From NCBI RefSeq assembly GCF_016758195.1, contig NZ_QYAC01000001.1:347423-411422 (forward strand): a stretch of 64,000 nucleotides of DNA, in the 5' to 3' direction. The stretch is from Leucobacter chromiireducens subsp. solipictus. GTDB taxonomy: Bacteria; Actinomycetota; Actinomycetes; Actinomycetales; Microbacteriaceae. The position numbers and the translations under genes are program-made. Shown here piece after piece: positions 24,697 through 32,690 of the stretch; position 1 is the first letter of the stretch, and every line of letters begins with the position of its first letter. The notes under the pieces are model-generated. The model worked only from the letters and a program-made list of their open reading frames with translations, was not told the origin of the DNA and ran no database searches.

Positions 24697-25722
24697 GTGG
24701 AGGTCAAGCCAGGCGCGTCAGCGATGGAGCGCGTTGCCACTCACGAGATCGAGCGTTTTTCGCGACTGGTGTCTGATCGCTTCGCTCCCCTGACCGTGGG
24801 ATCGAACCGACCGCAGCGGTTCCACGGCGTGATTCGCGGCAGGCGCCTCGGCGACATCGAAGCGTTCGATGTCCGCGCGTTGCAGCACGAGGTGGAGCGC
24901 CCGCAGGCCCTCGCGAATCGCTCACCGCAACGCAACTTCATGCTCCACCTGCAGCTTGCCGGGGTGGGAGTGATCCGTCAGGACGGCCGGGAGGCCACCC
25001 TCCAGGCCGGTGATCTCGCGTTTTACGACAGCCACCGCGCGTATTCGCTGAGCCTGGACGATCAGTTCCGGAACGCCATTCTGGTGTTTCCTCAGCGCCT
25101 GCTGACGCTCCCCTCCGCGCAGTCCCGGGAGCTCGTGGCGACCCGGATCGCGGGCACCGGCCCGATTGCGGGGATGGTGCTGCCGTTTCTCACCCAGCTC
25201 GTCGGCGCGCTCGCGACGATCCCCGCGACGAGCGCGTTGCGGCTCGCCCACAACACCGTGGACCTCATTTCCACGCTGGTGCATGCGGAGCTGGGGCACG
25301 CAGCGCCAGAGCCGGCCGAGGCCAGCCGAGAGGAACATCTCGTTGGCCGGGCGGTCGGTTTCATCCACGATCACATCGCGGACCCCGAGCTCAGCCCGGA
25401 TCAGGTGGCCGCCGCGCACTTCGTGGCTGTGCGCACACTGCACAAGTATTTCAGTGCTGAGTATGGGGTAGGCGTGGCCGAGTGGATCCGCGGGCGGCGC
25501 TTGGAGCTGTGCCGCCAGGAGCTCGCCAGCCCGTTGCAGGACCATCAGTCGGTCGCCACGATCGCCGCGCGTTTCGGGTTCACCCGGCCCCCACATTTCA
25601 CCCGCCTCTTCAAGGCCACATTCGGCGAGACGCCGGGCGGGTACCGGCGCCGCGCACGGCTCGGCGGCGACGCCGCCTCGGCCCCGGTACCCCGGTCACT
25701 CTTCGGCGGCGCCGCCAGCTAA
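24697..25722 (+). CDS. AraC-family regulator (AraC_binding_2 type)
   Basis: This 341-residue regulator has an N-terminal sensor domain like that of NahR/AlkS-type AraC proteins (MLHLQLAGVGVIRQDGREATLQAGDLAFYDSHRAYSL in two parts, about 80-115) and a C-terminal double helix-turn-helix (SPDQVAAAHFVAVRTLHKYF and VATIAARFGFTRPPHFTRLF). The GTG start at 24697 has a near-perfect AAGGAGGTG ribosome binding site, unlike most neighbours. A TAGAGT box sits at 24621-24626. The 3' end overlaps the end of convergent adnB by 27 nt. No target gene is adjacent. Its insertion between nudC and adnB breaks an otherwise conserved repair block, so later arrival is possible. Confidence 0.88.
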   Translation: MEVKPGASAMERVATHEIERFSRLVSDRFAPLTVGSNRPQRFHGVIRGRRLGDIEAFDVRALQHEVERPQALANRSPQRNFMLHLQLAGVGVIRQDGREATLQAGDLAFYDSHRAYSLSLDDQFRNAILVFPQRLLTLPSAQSRELVATRIAGTGPIAGMVLPFLTQLVGALATIPATSALRLAHNTVDLISTLVHAELGHAAPEPAEASREEHLVGRAVGFIHDHIADPELSPDQVAAAHFVAVRTLHKYFSAEYGVGVAEWIRGRRLELCRQELASPLQDHQSVATIAARFGFTRPPHFTRLFKATFGETPGGYRRRARLGGDAASAPVPRSLFGGAAS

Positions 25723-28700
25723 TCGACCCGCGGCCGCCAGCCAGATCTCCTCGAGCTCCGCGAGGCTGCGCGGGCTCCCGCTCCGGAGTTCCATGCCGTC
25801 GGCGACGTAGAACAGCGAGACGTCGATGAGCTCGGGATCGCGTCCGGACCACAGCGCGTACGCATGGCGGTAGAGATCGAGCTGGAAGAACCGGGACTCG
25901 CGCTCCGCGTCGGTGCGCGGCGGGCGACCCGATTTCCAGTCCACGATCTCCACCCGGTCGGCACCGCCGCGATCGGCGGTCTGCCGATAGACCGCGTCGA
26001 GTTTGCAGACCAGCGTGCGCCCCGCGAACGGGAGCGACACTTCAAGCTCCACGGCGAGCGGTTCGAGCATCGCCCACCGGGAACGCTCGAATTGCTCGAT
26101 CAGCGGCTGCAGCTCCGCTTCCACATCGTGCTGCGGCTCGGGGCTCTCGGAGGTGTCGCCGCCGTCCGATTCATGTGCGCTGAGCTCGCCGAAGCTCCCA
26201 CGGGCGAAGGCCAGTTCATCGAGCCCCGCGAGGGGCAGTGCCTGCCCGACCGCGGTGGTCGCCCGGCGCTCGACCCATTCGTGGAATCGGTTCCCGACGC
26301 GGGTGCGCCGGTAGGGGCGCTGCGGGAGCGGTCGGAGACGAAGCCGTTCGGCCCGCACCGGATCCTCGACGAACTCGTGGAATGTGGAGGCCGTGATCCG
26401 CTCGGGAAGTCCCGCGTCCGGCGCGAGCGGTGCGGCCGGGGCATCTCCCACGGCAGAGCTCGCGGAGCTCGCTGCCCGTCGCTCGGCGAGAAGCAGTTCG
26501 ACCGTCTCGTCGAGCGGTTCGTCGGAGGTGCTGCGCGCCTCTGGGTCCGCGGCGAGTTCGGTGCGGAGCGCCGCGGCTGCCGCGAGCACGGCCGGTTCTC
26601 GGCCGCCGAGCGGGTGCAGCGGCCACTGCGCGGTGATCTCGTCGAGCGCGCTCGGGTCGGCCTCGTGCGCGCTCTCCACTGGGAGCCCCTCGACGATGCC
26701 GGCCTCGGCGAGCTCCTGCAGGAACGCGGAGGGGACGCGCGCTCGCGTCTGCCCGCCCCAGAAGGACCCGCTGAGCAGGAGCCGATCGGCGGATCGGGTG
26801 ATCGCCACGTAGGCGAGGCGGCGTTCCTCGTCCGCGTGCCGTTCCCGCAACTCGGTCTTGTACTCCGAGATCCGGTCGCGCAGTTCCTTCTGCGTTTCCG
26901 CGATGCGCCAGTTCAGCTGGGGTCGCGCCGCGACGTCTCCGCGGAGCTCGTCGGGCAGTTCCCCCGTGCGCAGCCACCCGGCACCGCTCCGGGCCGTGCC
27001 GGGGAACTCCCCCGCGACGAGCCGGGGCACGGCGACCAGATCCCATTCGAGCCCTTTGGAGCCGTGCGCGGTGATGAGGTGCACTGTCCCGGGCACGGGG
27101 GCGGCGACGTGCTCCGCGGACTCGTCGGACTCGGTGGCTCGCTCGATCCATTCCAACACGGACGCGAGGGTACCCCGGGCATCAACCGCGAGGTACGCAT
27201 CGACGAGGTCGGTGAACAAGTCGATGTTGGCGTGTGCGGCCGAGGTCCCCGCGTGTTCGCGCGCCTCGTTCGCGTCGAGTTCGAGGTCGAGGCGCAGCGC
27301 CTGCACGGTCGCACCGATCAGTTCGCCGATATCGCCGCCCACGCCCTCTCGCAGGGCCGCGAGCATCCGCCCGGCCTCGCGCAGCCGCTCGCGCCCGGGC
27401 GCACTGATGCCGCGCAGCGCACCGTGATCGAGATCCCGCATGCCGGCGATCTGGTCGAGCGCGTCGAGCAGGGTGAAGCTCCGGTCCGGATCCGGCAGCA
27501 CTTCGTCGTCGGCGCGGTCCTCGGGGCTCAGGGGCTGCTGGGTCACGTCCCGATCGCCGAACCAGCGTGCTGTGTCGCGGAGCCCGGCGAGATCGGCAAC
27601 GCCGATTCGGAACCGGGGACCCGCGAGGATCCGGATGAGGTCACCCCCGGCGTCCGCGTACCACAGGCAGCGCAACACGCACACGATGTCGGTGACTTCC
27701 GGGGTGGAGAGCAGACCGCCGAGGCCGATGATGCGGTTCGGCACCCCCAGTTCGGTGAGGGCGGCGGAGAACGGGGCCATGTGCCGTCGGGTCCGGAAGA
27801 TCACCGCGGCCGTCGGGAGCTCCCCGTGAGCGACACGGTGCGCCTCGCGCGCGTCGCGCATCCACTCGGCGACGGCGTGCCGCTCCTCGTGGATGGTCTC
27901 GGGGAATGCCCACTCGACCGACCCGGCCCCGGCACCGGGGCGCGGTGCCAGTCGTGGGACGTCGATCGCGGAGGCCGCGGCGAGGGGTGCCGCGATCGCG
28001 TTCGCCGCGTCGAGCACCAGCCCCGGGTTGCGCCAGCTCGTGGAGAGCGTGAGCGTACCGGACCCAGCGCGGTCGTCGGCCCCAGCGCGGTCGTCGACCC
28101 CACCCCGGCGTGGGGCGAAGTCCTGGTGGAAGGAGCGCAGGCCCTCCGCGGAGGCGCCGCGCCAACCGTAGATCGACTGGTGCGGATCACCAACCGCCAT
28201 GACCGCTGCCCCCGCGAAGATGAGCGCAAGGAATCGGGTCTGCCCCACCGAGGTGTCCTGCACCTCGTCGAGAAGCACCGCGCGGTGCCGGCGGCGCAGC
28301 GTCGCGATCGCGTCGGGTGACGCCTCCAGCGCACGCGTTGCGAGCGCCAACTGGTCGGGGAACTCGATCAGCCCGCGCTCTTCTTTCTCGGCGGCATACT
28401 CGCGTGCGAGCCGACTGATCATGGGCGTCTCCGCGAGCGCGGCAACGGCGTCTCGAACCGGGGCGTAGTCCTTGCCACTCGGCGTGCCGCCAAGCTCCTT
28501 CTCGGAGTACGGCAGTTGCAGCACGCGCGCGAACTCCGCGACGATCTGCTCCACCCGGTCGAGCGAGGTGAGATTGTCCGCAACCGCGTGGTCGAGGTTC
28601 AGGATGTGCCGAATCAGCGCGGGCGTCTGGAGTTCGCTCGTACGGAGCTCAGGATCCGCACTGCGGATCACCACGTCCCGGGCCAGCCGCCAGGCCGTGG

Positions 28701-29232
28701 CCTCGTCGATCACGGCGGCACCCGGCGCGACTCCGGCCGCGATCCCGAACTCTTGCAGCACGCCCGCGGCGAAGGAGTTGTACGTGCTCACGTCCGGGAT
28801 GTCGAGGCCGTCGCCGAGGAGTGCGGTCAGACGCTCCGATGCGGCCCACTCATCCTCGGTGAGCGCCCCGCGTTCGGCCGCGTCGCTCAGCCGCTCGACA
28901 AAGGTCGCGAGCCGCCCGGTGATCCGTTCCCGGAGCTCTCCTGCGGCCTTCCGTGTAAAGGTCAGGCCGAGCACCTGATCCGGCGCGACGAACTCGTTCG
29001 CGACAAGCCACACCACCCGGTTCGCCATGGTCTCGGTTTTCCCGCTGCCGGCGCCAGCGACGACCAGCGTGCTCCCGCCGAGCGGTTGCTCGATCACCGC
29101 GGCCTGCTCTGGGGTGGGGGTCAGCGGCGTCGCGGGCGGCACGGCGAGCAGCTCAGCGATGCGCACCGCGGAAAACAACGGAGCGGCACCGGCGGCATCG
29201 GTCGGCTGCGGTGCGGGTGTGAAGACACTCAT
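25696..29232 (-). CDS. adnB: AdnB-like helicase-nuclease subunit
   Basis: A 1178-residue SF1 helicase fused to a RecB-like nuclease, partner of AdnA in the actinobacterial double-strand-break resection motor. The ATG at 29232 overlaps the adnA stop by 4 nt (ATGA); an open frame further upstream is only antisense overlap of adnA. Helicase motifs are complete: GAGSGKTETMANRVVWL (I), VLLDEVQDTSVGQTRFL (II), GDPHQSIYGWRGAS (III), STSWRNPG (IV), TAHGSKGLEWDLVAVPRL (V) and RRLAYVAITRSADRLLL (VI). The nuclease domain at the C-terminus has VEIVDWKSG and QLDLYRHAY. A short tandem duplication (AGADDR twice) sits after the GWRGAS region. Literature on mycobacteria gives AdnB as the lead motor. Confidence 0.93.
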   Translation of the reverse strand: MSVFTPAPQPTDAAGAAPLFSAVRIAELLAVPPATPLTPTPEQAAVIEQPLGGSTLVVAGAGSGKTETMANRVVWLVANEFVAPDQVLGLTFTRKAAGELRERITGRLATFVERLSDAAERGALTEDEWAASERLTALLGDGLDIPDVSTYNSFAAGVLQEFGIAAGVAPGAAVIDEATAWRLARDVVIRSADPELRTSELQTPALIRHILNLDHAVADNLTSLDRVEQIVAEFARVLQLPYSEKELGGTPSGKDYAPVRDAVAALAETPMISRLAREYAAEKEERGLIEFPDQLALATRALEASPDAIATLRRRHRAVLLDEVQDTSVGQTRFLALIFAGAAVMAVGDPHQSIYGWRGASAEGLRSFHQDFAPRRGGVDDRAGADDRAGSGTLTLSTSWRNPGLVLDAANAIAAPLAAASAIDVPRLAPRPGAGAGSVEWAFPETIHEERHAVAEWMRDAREAHRVAHGELPTAAVIFRTRRHMAPFSAALTELGVPNRIIGLGGLLSTPEVTDIVCVLRCLWYADAGGDLIRILAGPRFRIGVADLAGLRDTARWFGDRDVTQQPLSPEDRADDEVLPDPDRSFTLLDALDQIAGMRDLDHGALRGISAPGRERLREAGRMLAALREGVGGDIGELIGATVQALRLDLELDANEAREHAGTSAAHANIDLFTDLVDAYLAVDARGTLASVLEWIERATESDESAEHVAAPVPGTVHLITAHGSKGLEWDLVAVPRLVAGEFPGTARSGAGWLRTGELPDELRGDVAARPQLNWRIAETQKELRDRISEYKTELRERHADEERRLAYVAITRSADRLLLSGSFWGGQTRARVPSAFLQELAEAGIVEGLPVESAHEADPSALDEITAQWPLHPLGGREPAVLAAAAALRTELAADPEARSTSDEPLDETVELLLAERRAASSASSAVGDAPAAPLAPDAGLPERITASTFHEFVEDPVRAERLRLRPLPQRPYRRTRVGNRFHEWVERRATTAVGQALPLAGLDELAFARGSFGELSAHESDGGDTSESPEPQHDVEAELQPLIEQFERSRWAMLEPLAVELEVSLPFAGRTLVCKLDAVYRQTADRGGADRVEIVDWKSGRPPRTDAERESRFFQLDLYRHAYALWSGRDPELIDVSLFYVADGMELRSGSPRSLAELEEIWLAAAGRLAGGAAEE

Positions 29233-32200
29233 CCGTGACTCACCGCCGGAATGATGTGGAGCCGGCAGTTCCCCGGTTGGTGCGGGTCCGAGCAGTGGTG
29301 CTCGACGCGGGCGGTGAAGTCGCCGCCCGCCATGACCCGCGCGATGTTGGCCACGCGTTCCTCCATCTCCTGGATCGCCGCAGCGTCGATGGGTTGCTGC
29401 ACCCGCTCGACGAACTCGGCCGAGCCCGTCGCGTCGGGGTGTACGTACAGCAGCCGCGCGCCGCCGCTGCGCGTCTCGATCGTGTGCGCGGCCGTCGCGT
29501 CCGCGCGCTCTAGGGCCGCGGCACCGTCGCCACCGTTCGCGCCGTCCGCACCGTTCGTACCGTTCGTACCGTCCGCCCCGTTCGCGCCGTCTGCCGCGGC
29601 GAGGTCGAAGGCGCCGAGCACCACCCCGAGCTGGTAGGCCCGGAGCTGGGCATGCGTTTCCGCAGCGACCTTGCTCGGTGCGGAACGTCCGGTCTTCAGG
29701 TCGAGCACCGTGACCTCGGCGGTCCCGTCGGCGAGCTCGCGGCGCTCGAGCCGGTCGGCGATGCCCCGGAGCACCGCCCGGTCGATGGGCACCGCGAATC
29801 CGGCCTCTTTCCCAATGAGCTGTCGTTCGGAGGCAGCAAACTCCCGCAGGTAGGCGGCGAGGCCGCCCGTCATCTGCGTAGCGCGCTGCTCGGCGCGCAC
29901 GGACTCCCACTCCGCGTCGAATTCGAGTTTGCGCCACTCCGTCATGACGGCGGCGAGCATCTCGTCGGCGTCGGGGCGCTGGGCGGTCTCGAAGGCATGG
30001 TGCACGAGCGTTCCGAGACTCGCTTGCACGCTGCCGACGCTGCCGCCCAGGCGCGCGATCACCCAGTCGAGCGGGCAGCTTTCTGCCTGGTCCAGCTGGG
30101 ATGGGCTCACGGACACCGTGGCTTCCGGGTCCTCCTCGAGCGGCACGAGCGGGGCCGTGGTGCTCGGCGGGAGCACCCCGTACCACTCGTCCGGGTCCGC
30201 GCCTGCGGCGCCCGCACCCACGAGTTCGCGGAGCGCGCGGAGCGCCCCGCGGTCATCCGGGTCGGCGGCGAGTCGCCGTCGCATCGCCGCGGTGACCCCG
30301 CGCAGGGTGAGCCGCGAGCTCGGCAGCTCGTCGCGTCGATACTCCCGCCCGAGGCCGAAGAGTGAGCTCGGGTGCTGGTCTTCGTCGGCGACGGCGACCA
30401 CGAGGAGCTCCCGGGATGCCCGCGCGCAGGCGTGCACGAGCAGCCGCAGTTCGTCGTGCATCGTGTCTTTTCGCGATGGGGCGACGGCTTCGCCGCCACG
30501 CAGCCACCGTTCGAGGGCGGCAGCCCCCAACAGGGAACCGCGGGCGCGCAGGTTGGGCCAGGAACCGTCCTGGAGCCCCACCACGGCCACGACCGCGAAC
30601 TCGCGACCGAGCGCGCCCTGCGGGGTGGTCACCGTCACAGCGGCACGCTGGCTGCGCTGCGCGAGCGAGTCCTCCGGTACCGCGCTGCTCAGAAGGTCGG
30701 TGAGGAGCTCCGCGATGGGCTGCGCGCTGTCTTGCTCTTCGTGCCGCTGCAGCGCGAAGAAGAGCGCCACAACCGCATCGAGCGCGCGGTGCGCCTCATC
30801 GGAGCGTGCGCCCCGGCCATCGAGCGCATCATTCTGCCAACTCGCCGCGAGCTTGGTGCCCTCCCACAGCGCCCACAGCACCTCGCGCGGGGTGCCGCCG
30901 GCCTCGTGCACGCGTACGCCGGCCCCCGCAAGCATTCCCAGGCGGCGCACCGCCCGCCCGCCCGCGCTGTCCACAATCGGCAGCGGTCCCGGTTCCGCAA
31001 ACGCCTCGGCGACCACCGCTTCGATGCTGCGCGCTTCCCGCCCCGCCGCGCGCGAGGCCCGTCGTTCCTGCAGCAACAGCGCTCCGCGCAACCGCCGCAG
31101 CGCAACCGGGTCGAGCCCACCGATCACACCGCCCGCGAGGGGCAGCAGCTCCGCGGGCGTGAGCGGCTGCAGGCCGAGGGCGTGCTGGAGCAGGCGGATC
31201 AGTTCGCGAACCACTTGGTGCTCACGGAGCACGATGCCGCCCGCCGCGATCCCGGTCGGAACCTGGTGCGCGGCGAGCACCCGGGCCACCCGAACGGCCT
31301 CGCCCCGGCTGCGGCACAGCACTGCCATGTCGTCCCAGGACACGGGCGCTGCCGCGCCGAGACCGAGCCTGCGGGCGCGCAGCCGGTGCGCGATCGCGCC
31401 GAGCTGCTCTGCCGAGGACCCGACGACCGCGAACTGCACCGGCGCTTCCGGATCCTCCGGCGCAGCTGCGCGCGGGAGCGCCGCGCGCTGCTCCCCGGCC
31501 CCAGCGGCCCCCACGCGGGCGGCGAGGCTCCGGATCGCGTCCCGCATCCCGGGACCGTGCCGGTGCGCCCGTTCCAAGACCACGAGCTGCGCCGGTTCGC
31601 GGGGGGTTCCCTGCGGCACGGGGGCGGATCGTCGCGCCAGCTCCTCGTCGAGCCGAGCCAACACCAGGGTGCGCTCACCGTGGAACGCACCGGTCGCCAC
31701 GTCCGGGTCTCCGAACACCCAGATCCGGCTCCCGCTCTCCGCGCACGCGGCAAGCAGGGCGAGTTCGCCCTCGCCGAGCTCCTGCGCATCATCGACCAGG
31801 ATCAGGCGCGGGATCGCAAGCCGAGCCGTTTCCCCCGCAGCGCCCACACGCCGCACCGCGGTTGCGGCCTCGCGCAGCAGACCGCTCGAACTCAACTCAT
31901 CGGGACGCTCGTCGGCAAGCCGATCGGCCACCGCTTGGATCAGCCCGAAGCCGTCGCTCCATCGCGCGAGCAGTTCCGGATCCGGCACCCGCGCGTGCGC
32001 TTCCGTGGCGGCCTCTGCCGCGAGCGCGGCAGCTTCACTCCGGAGCGCCGCGGGAGCGATCCCGAAGTCGTCTGCCACGCGCCACAGCTCCCGCAGCTCG
32101 GCGCGGAACGCGGGGCTCTGCAGCACCTCGGGTGGGAGACCCGCGATGCCGGCCCCGCTCGCCGCGACGCCGGCGGTCACCACCTCCGCAATCGCCTCGT

Positions 32201-32540
32201 CTTGCACCGTACCCGTGAGCAGCCGCGGTGCGCCCGCGCCCTCCAGCGCGGCCGCGCGCGCCAGCACCGCAAACGCGAGCGACGCTGCCGTCCGCACCGG
32301 GGTCCCCCCAAACGCGCGCCCCACCCCACGCTCCACATCAGCCCGCAGCGCCGCGGCCACGAGCCGATTCGGGGCGAGCACCAGCACGTCATCCTCGCCC
32401 CACTCCGGCAGCGCAAGGGTCCGGGTGCACGCTTCCAACAGCACCGTCGTCTTCCCCGTCCCCGGGGCCCCGAGCACGCGCGCGTGACGTGTCGGATCCA
32501 GGGCAAGCGCCCGGAGCTGCGACGGGTCGAAGGAGATCAT
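29229..32540 (-). CDS. adnA: AdnA-like helicase-nuclease subunit
   Basis: This 1103-residue protein has an N-terminal UvrD-like motor and a C-terminal RecB-like nuclease. Walker A is GAPGTGKTT. The DExQ motif is changed to DDAQ (LILVDDAQELGEGELALL). The nuclease motif VLDLKTG lies near residue 945, followed by QLRAYQLG. A collagen-like run of Gly-x-Asn/Asp triplets is inserted just after it (see repeat at 29523). It is the first gene of the adnAB operon, with the stop overlapping adnB. The ATG at 32540 lies 6 nt after a TAGGCT -10 box, so the mRNA may be leaderless. The promoter fits the DNA-damage type. Confidence 0.92.
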   Translation of the reverse strand: MISFDPSQLRALALDPTRHARVLGAPGTGKTTVLLEACTRTLALPEWGEDDVLVLAPNRLVAAALRADVERGVGRAFGGTPVRTAASLAFAVLARAAALEGAGAPRLLTGTVQDEAIAEVVTAGVAASGAGIAGLPPEVLQSPAFRAELRELWRVADDFGIAPAALRSEAAALAAEAATEAHARVPDPELLARWSDGFGLIQAVADRLADERPDELSSSGLLREAATAVRRVGAAGETARLAIPRLILVDDAQELGEGELALLAACAESGSRIWVFGDPDVATGAFHGERTLVLARLDEELARRSAPVPQGTPREPAQLVVLERAHRHGPGMRDAIRSLAARVGAAGAGEQRAALPRAAAPEDPEAPVQFAVVGSSAEQLGAIAHRLRARRLGLGAAAPVSWDDMAVLCRSRGEAVRVARVLAAHQVPTGIAAGGIVLREHQVVRELIRLLQHALGLQPLTPAELLPLAGGVIGGLDPVALRRLRGALLLQERRASRAAGREARSIEAVVAEAFAEPGPLPIVDSAGGRAVRRLGMLAGAGVRVHEAGGTPREVLWALWEGTKLAASWQNDALDGRGARSDEAHRALDAVVALFFALQRHEEQDSAQPIAELLTDLLSSAVPEDSLAQRSQRAAVTVTTPQGALGREFAVVAVVGLQDGSWPNLRARGSLLGAAALERWLRGGEAVAPSRKDTMHDELRLLVHACARASRELLVVAVADEDQHPSSLFGLGREYRRDELPSSRLTLRGVTAAMRRRLAADPDDRGALRALRELVGAGAAGADPDEWYGVLPPSTTAPLVPLEEDPEATVSVSPSQLDQAESCPLDWVIARLGGSVGSVQASLGTLVHHAFETAQRPDADEMLAAVMTEWRKLEFDAEWESVRAEQRATQMTGGLAAYLREFAASERQLIGKEAGFAVPIDRAVLRGIADRLERRELADGTAEVTVLDLKTGRSAPSKVAAETHAQLRAYQLGVVLGAFDLAAADGANGADGTNGTNGADGANGGDGAAALERADATAAHTIETRSGGARLLYVHPDATGSAEFVERVQQPIDAAAIQEMEERVANIARVMAGGDFTARVEHHCSDPHQPGNCRLHIIPAVSHG
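29523..29592 (-). repeat. In-frame 9-nt microsatellite encoding Gly-x-Asn/Asp triplets in adnA
   Basis: A run of imperfect 9-nt units (such as CCGTTCGTA and CCGTCCGCA on the plus strand) encodes GANGADGTNGTN and onward on the minus strand. Units can be lost or gained without a frameshift. It lies within the nuclease domain, between the QLRAYQLG motif and LLYVHPDATG. Confidence 0.8.
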
Positions 32541-32546
32541 GCGGCA

Positions 32547-32569
32547 AGCCTATTGCGCACCTCCGACAT
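32547..32569 (-). promoter_or_regulatory. adnA promoter of the DNA-damage (RecA-NDp/PafBC) type
   Basis: Minus strand: ATGTCGGAG, then exactly 8 nt, then TAGGCT, with the start codon 6 nt later. The mycobacterial LexA-independent damage promoter is TTGTCRGTG-N8-TANNNT. The upstream element matches 7 of 9, and spacing and -10 fit fully. A mirror copy on the plus strand serves the acylase gene. Confidence 0.6.
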
Positions 32570-32606
32570 TCGCCGTTCGCGGGACACCCGAGGGGCATGG
32601 CGCGCG

Positions 32607-32629
32607 GTGTCGGAGGTCCATGGCAGACT
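32607..32629 (+). promoter_or_regulatory. Acylase promoter, mirror copy of the adnA promoter element
   Basis: Plus strand: GTGTCGGAG, then 8 nt, then CAGACT. The 10-bp core TGTCGGAGGT is identical to that of the adnA promoter and faces away from it, 39 bp apart. The -10 box has the key A2 and T6. The transcript would have a leader of about 55 nt. Confidence 0.5.
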
Positions 32630-32690
32630 CTGGAGCACGCCCCGCGGCCCGCTCCACGCGCCGCGCACCCTCGACGAGGAGGATCTCGAC

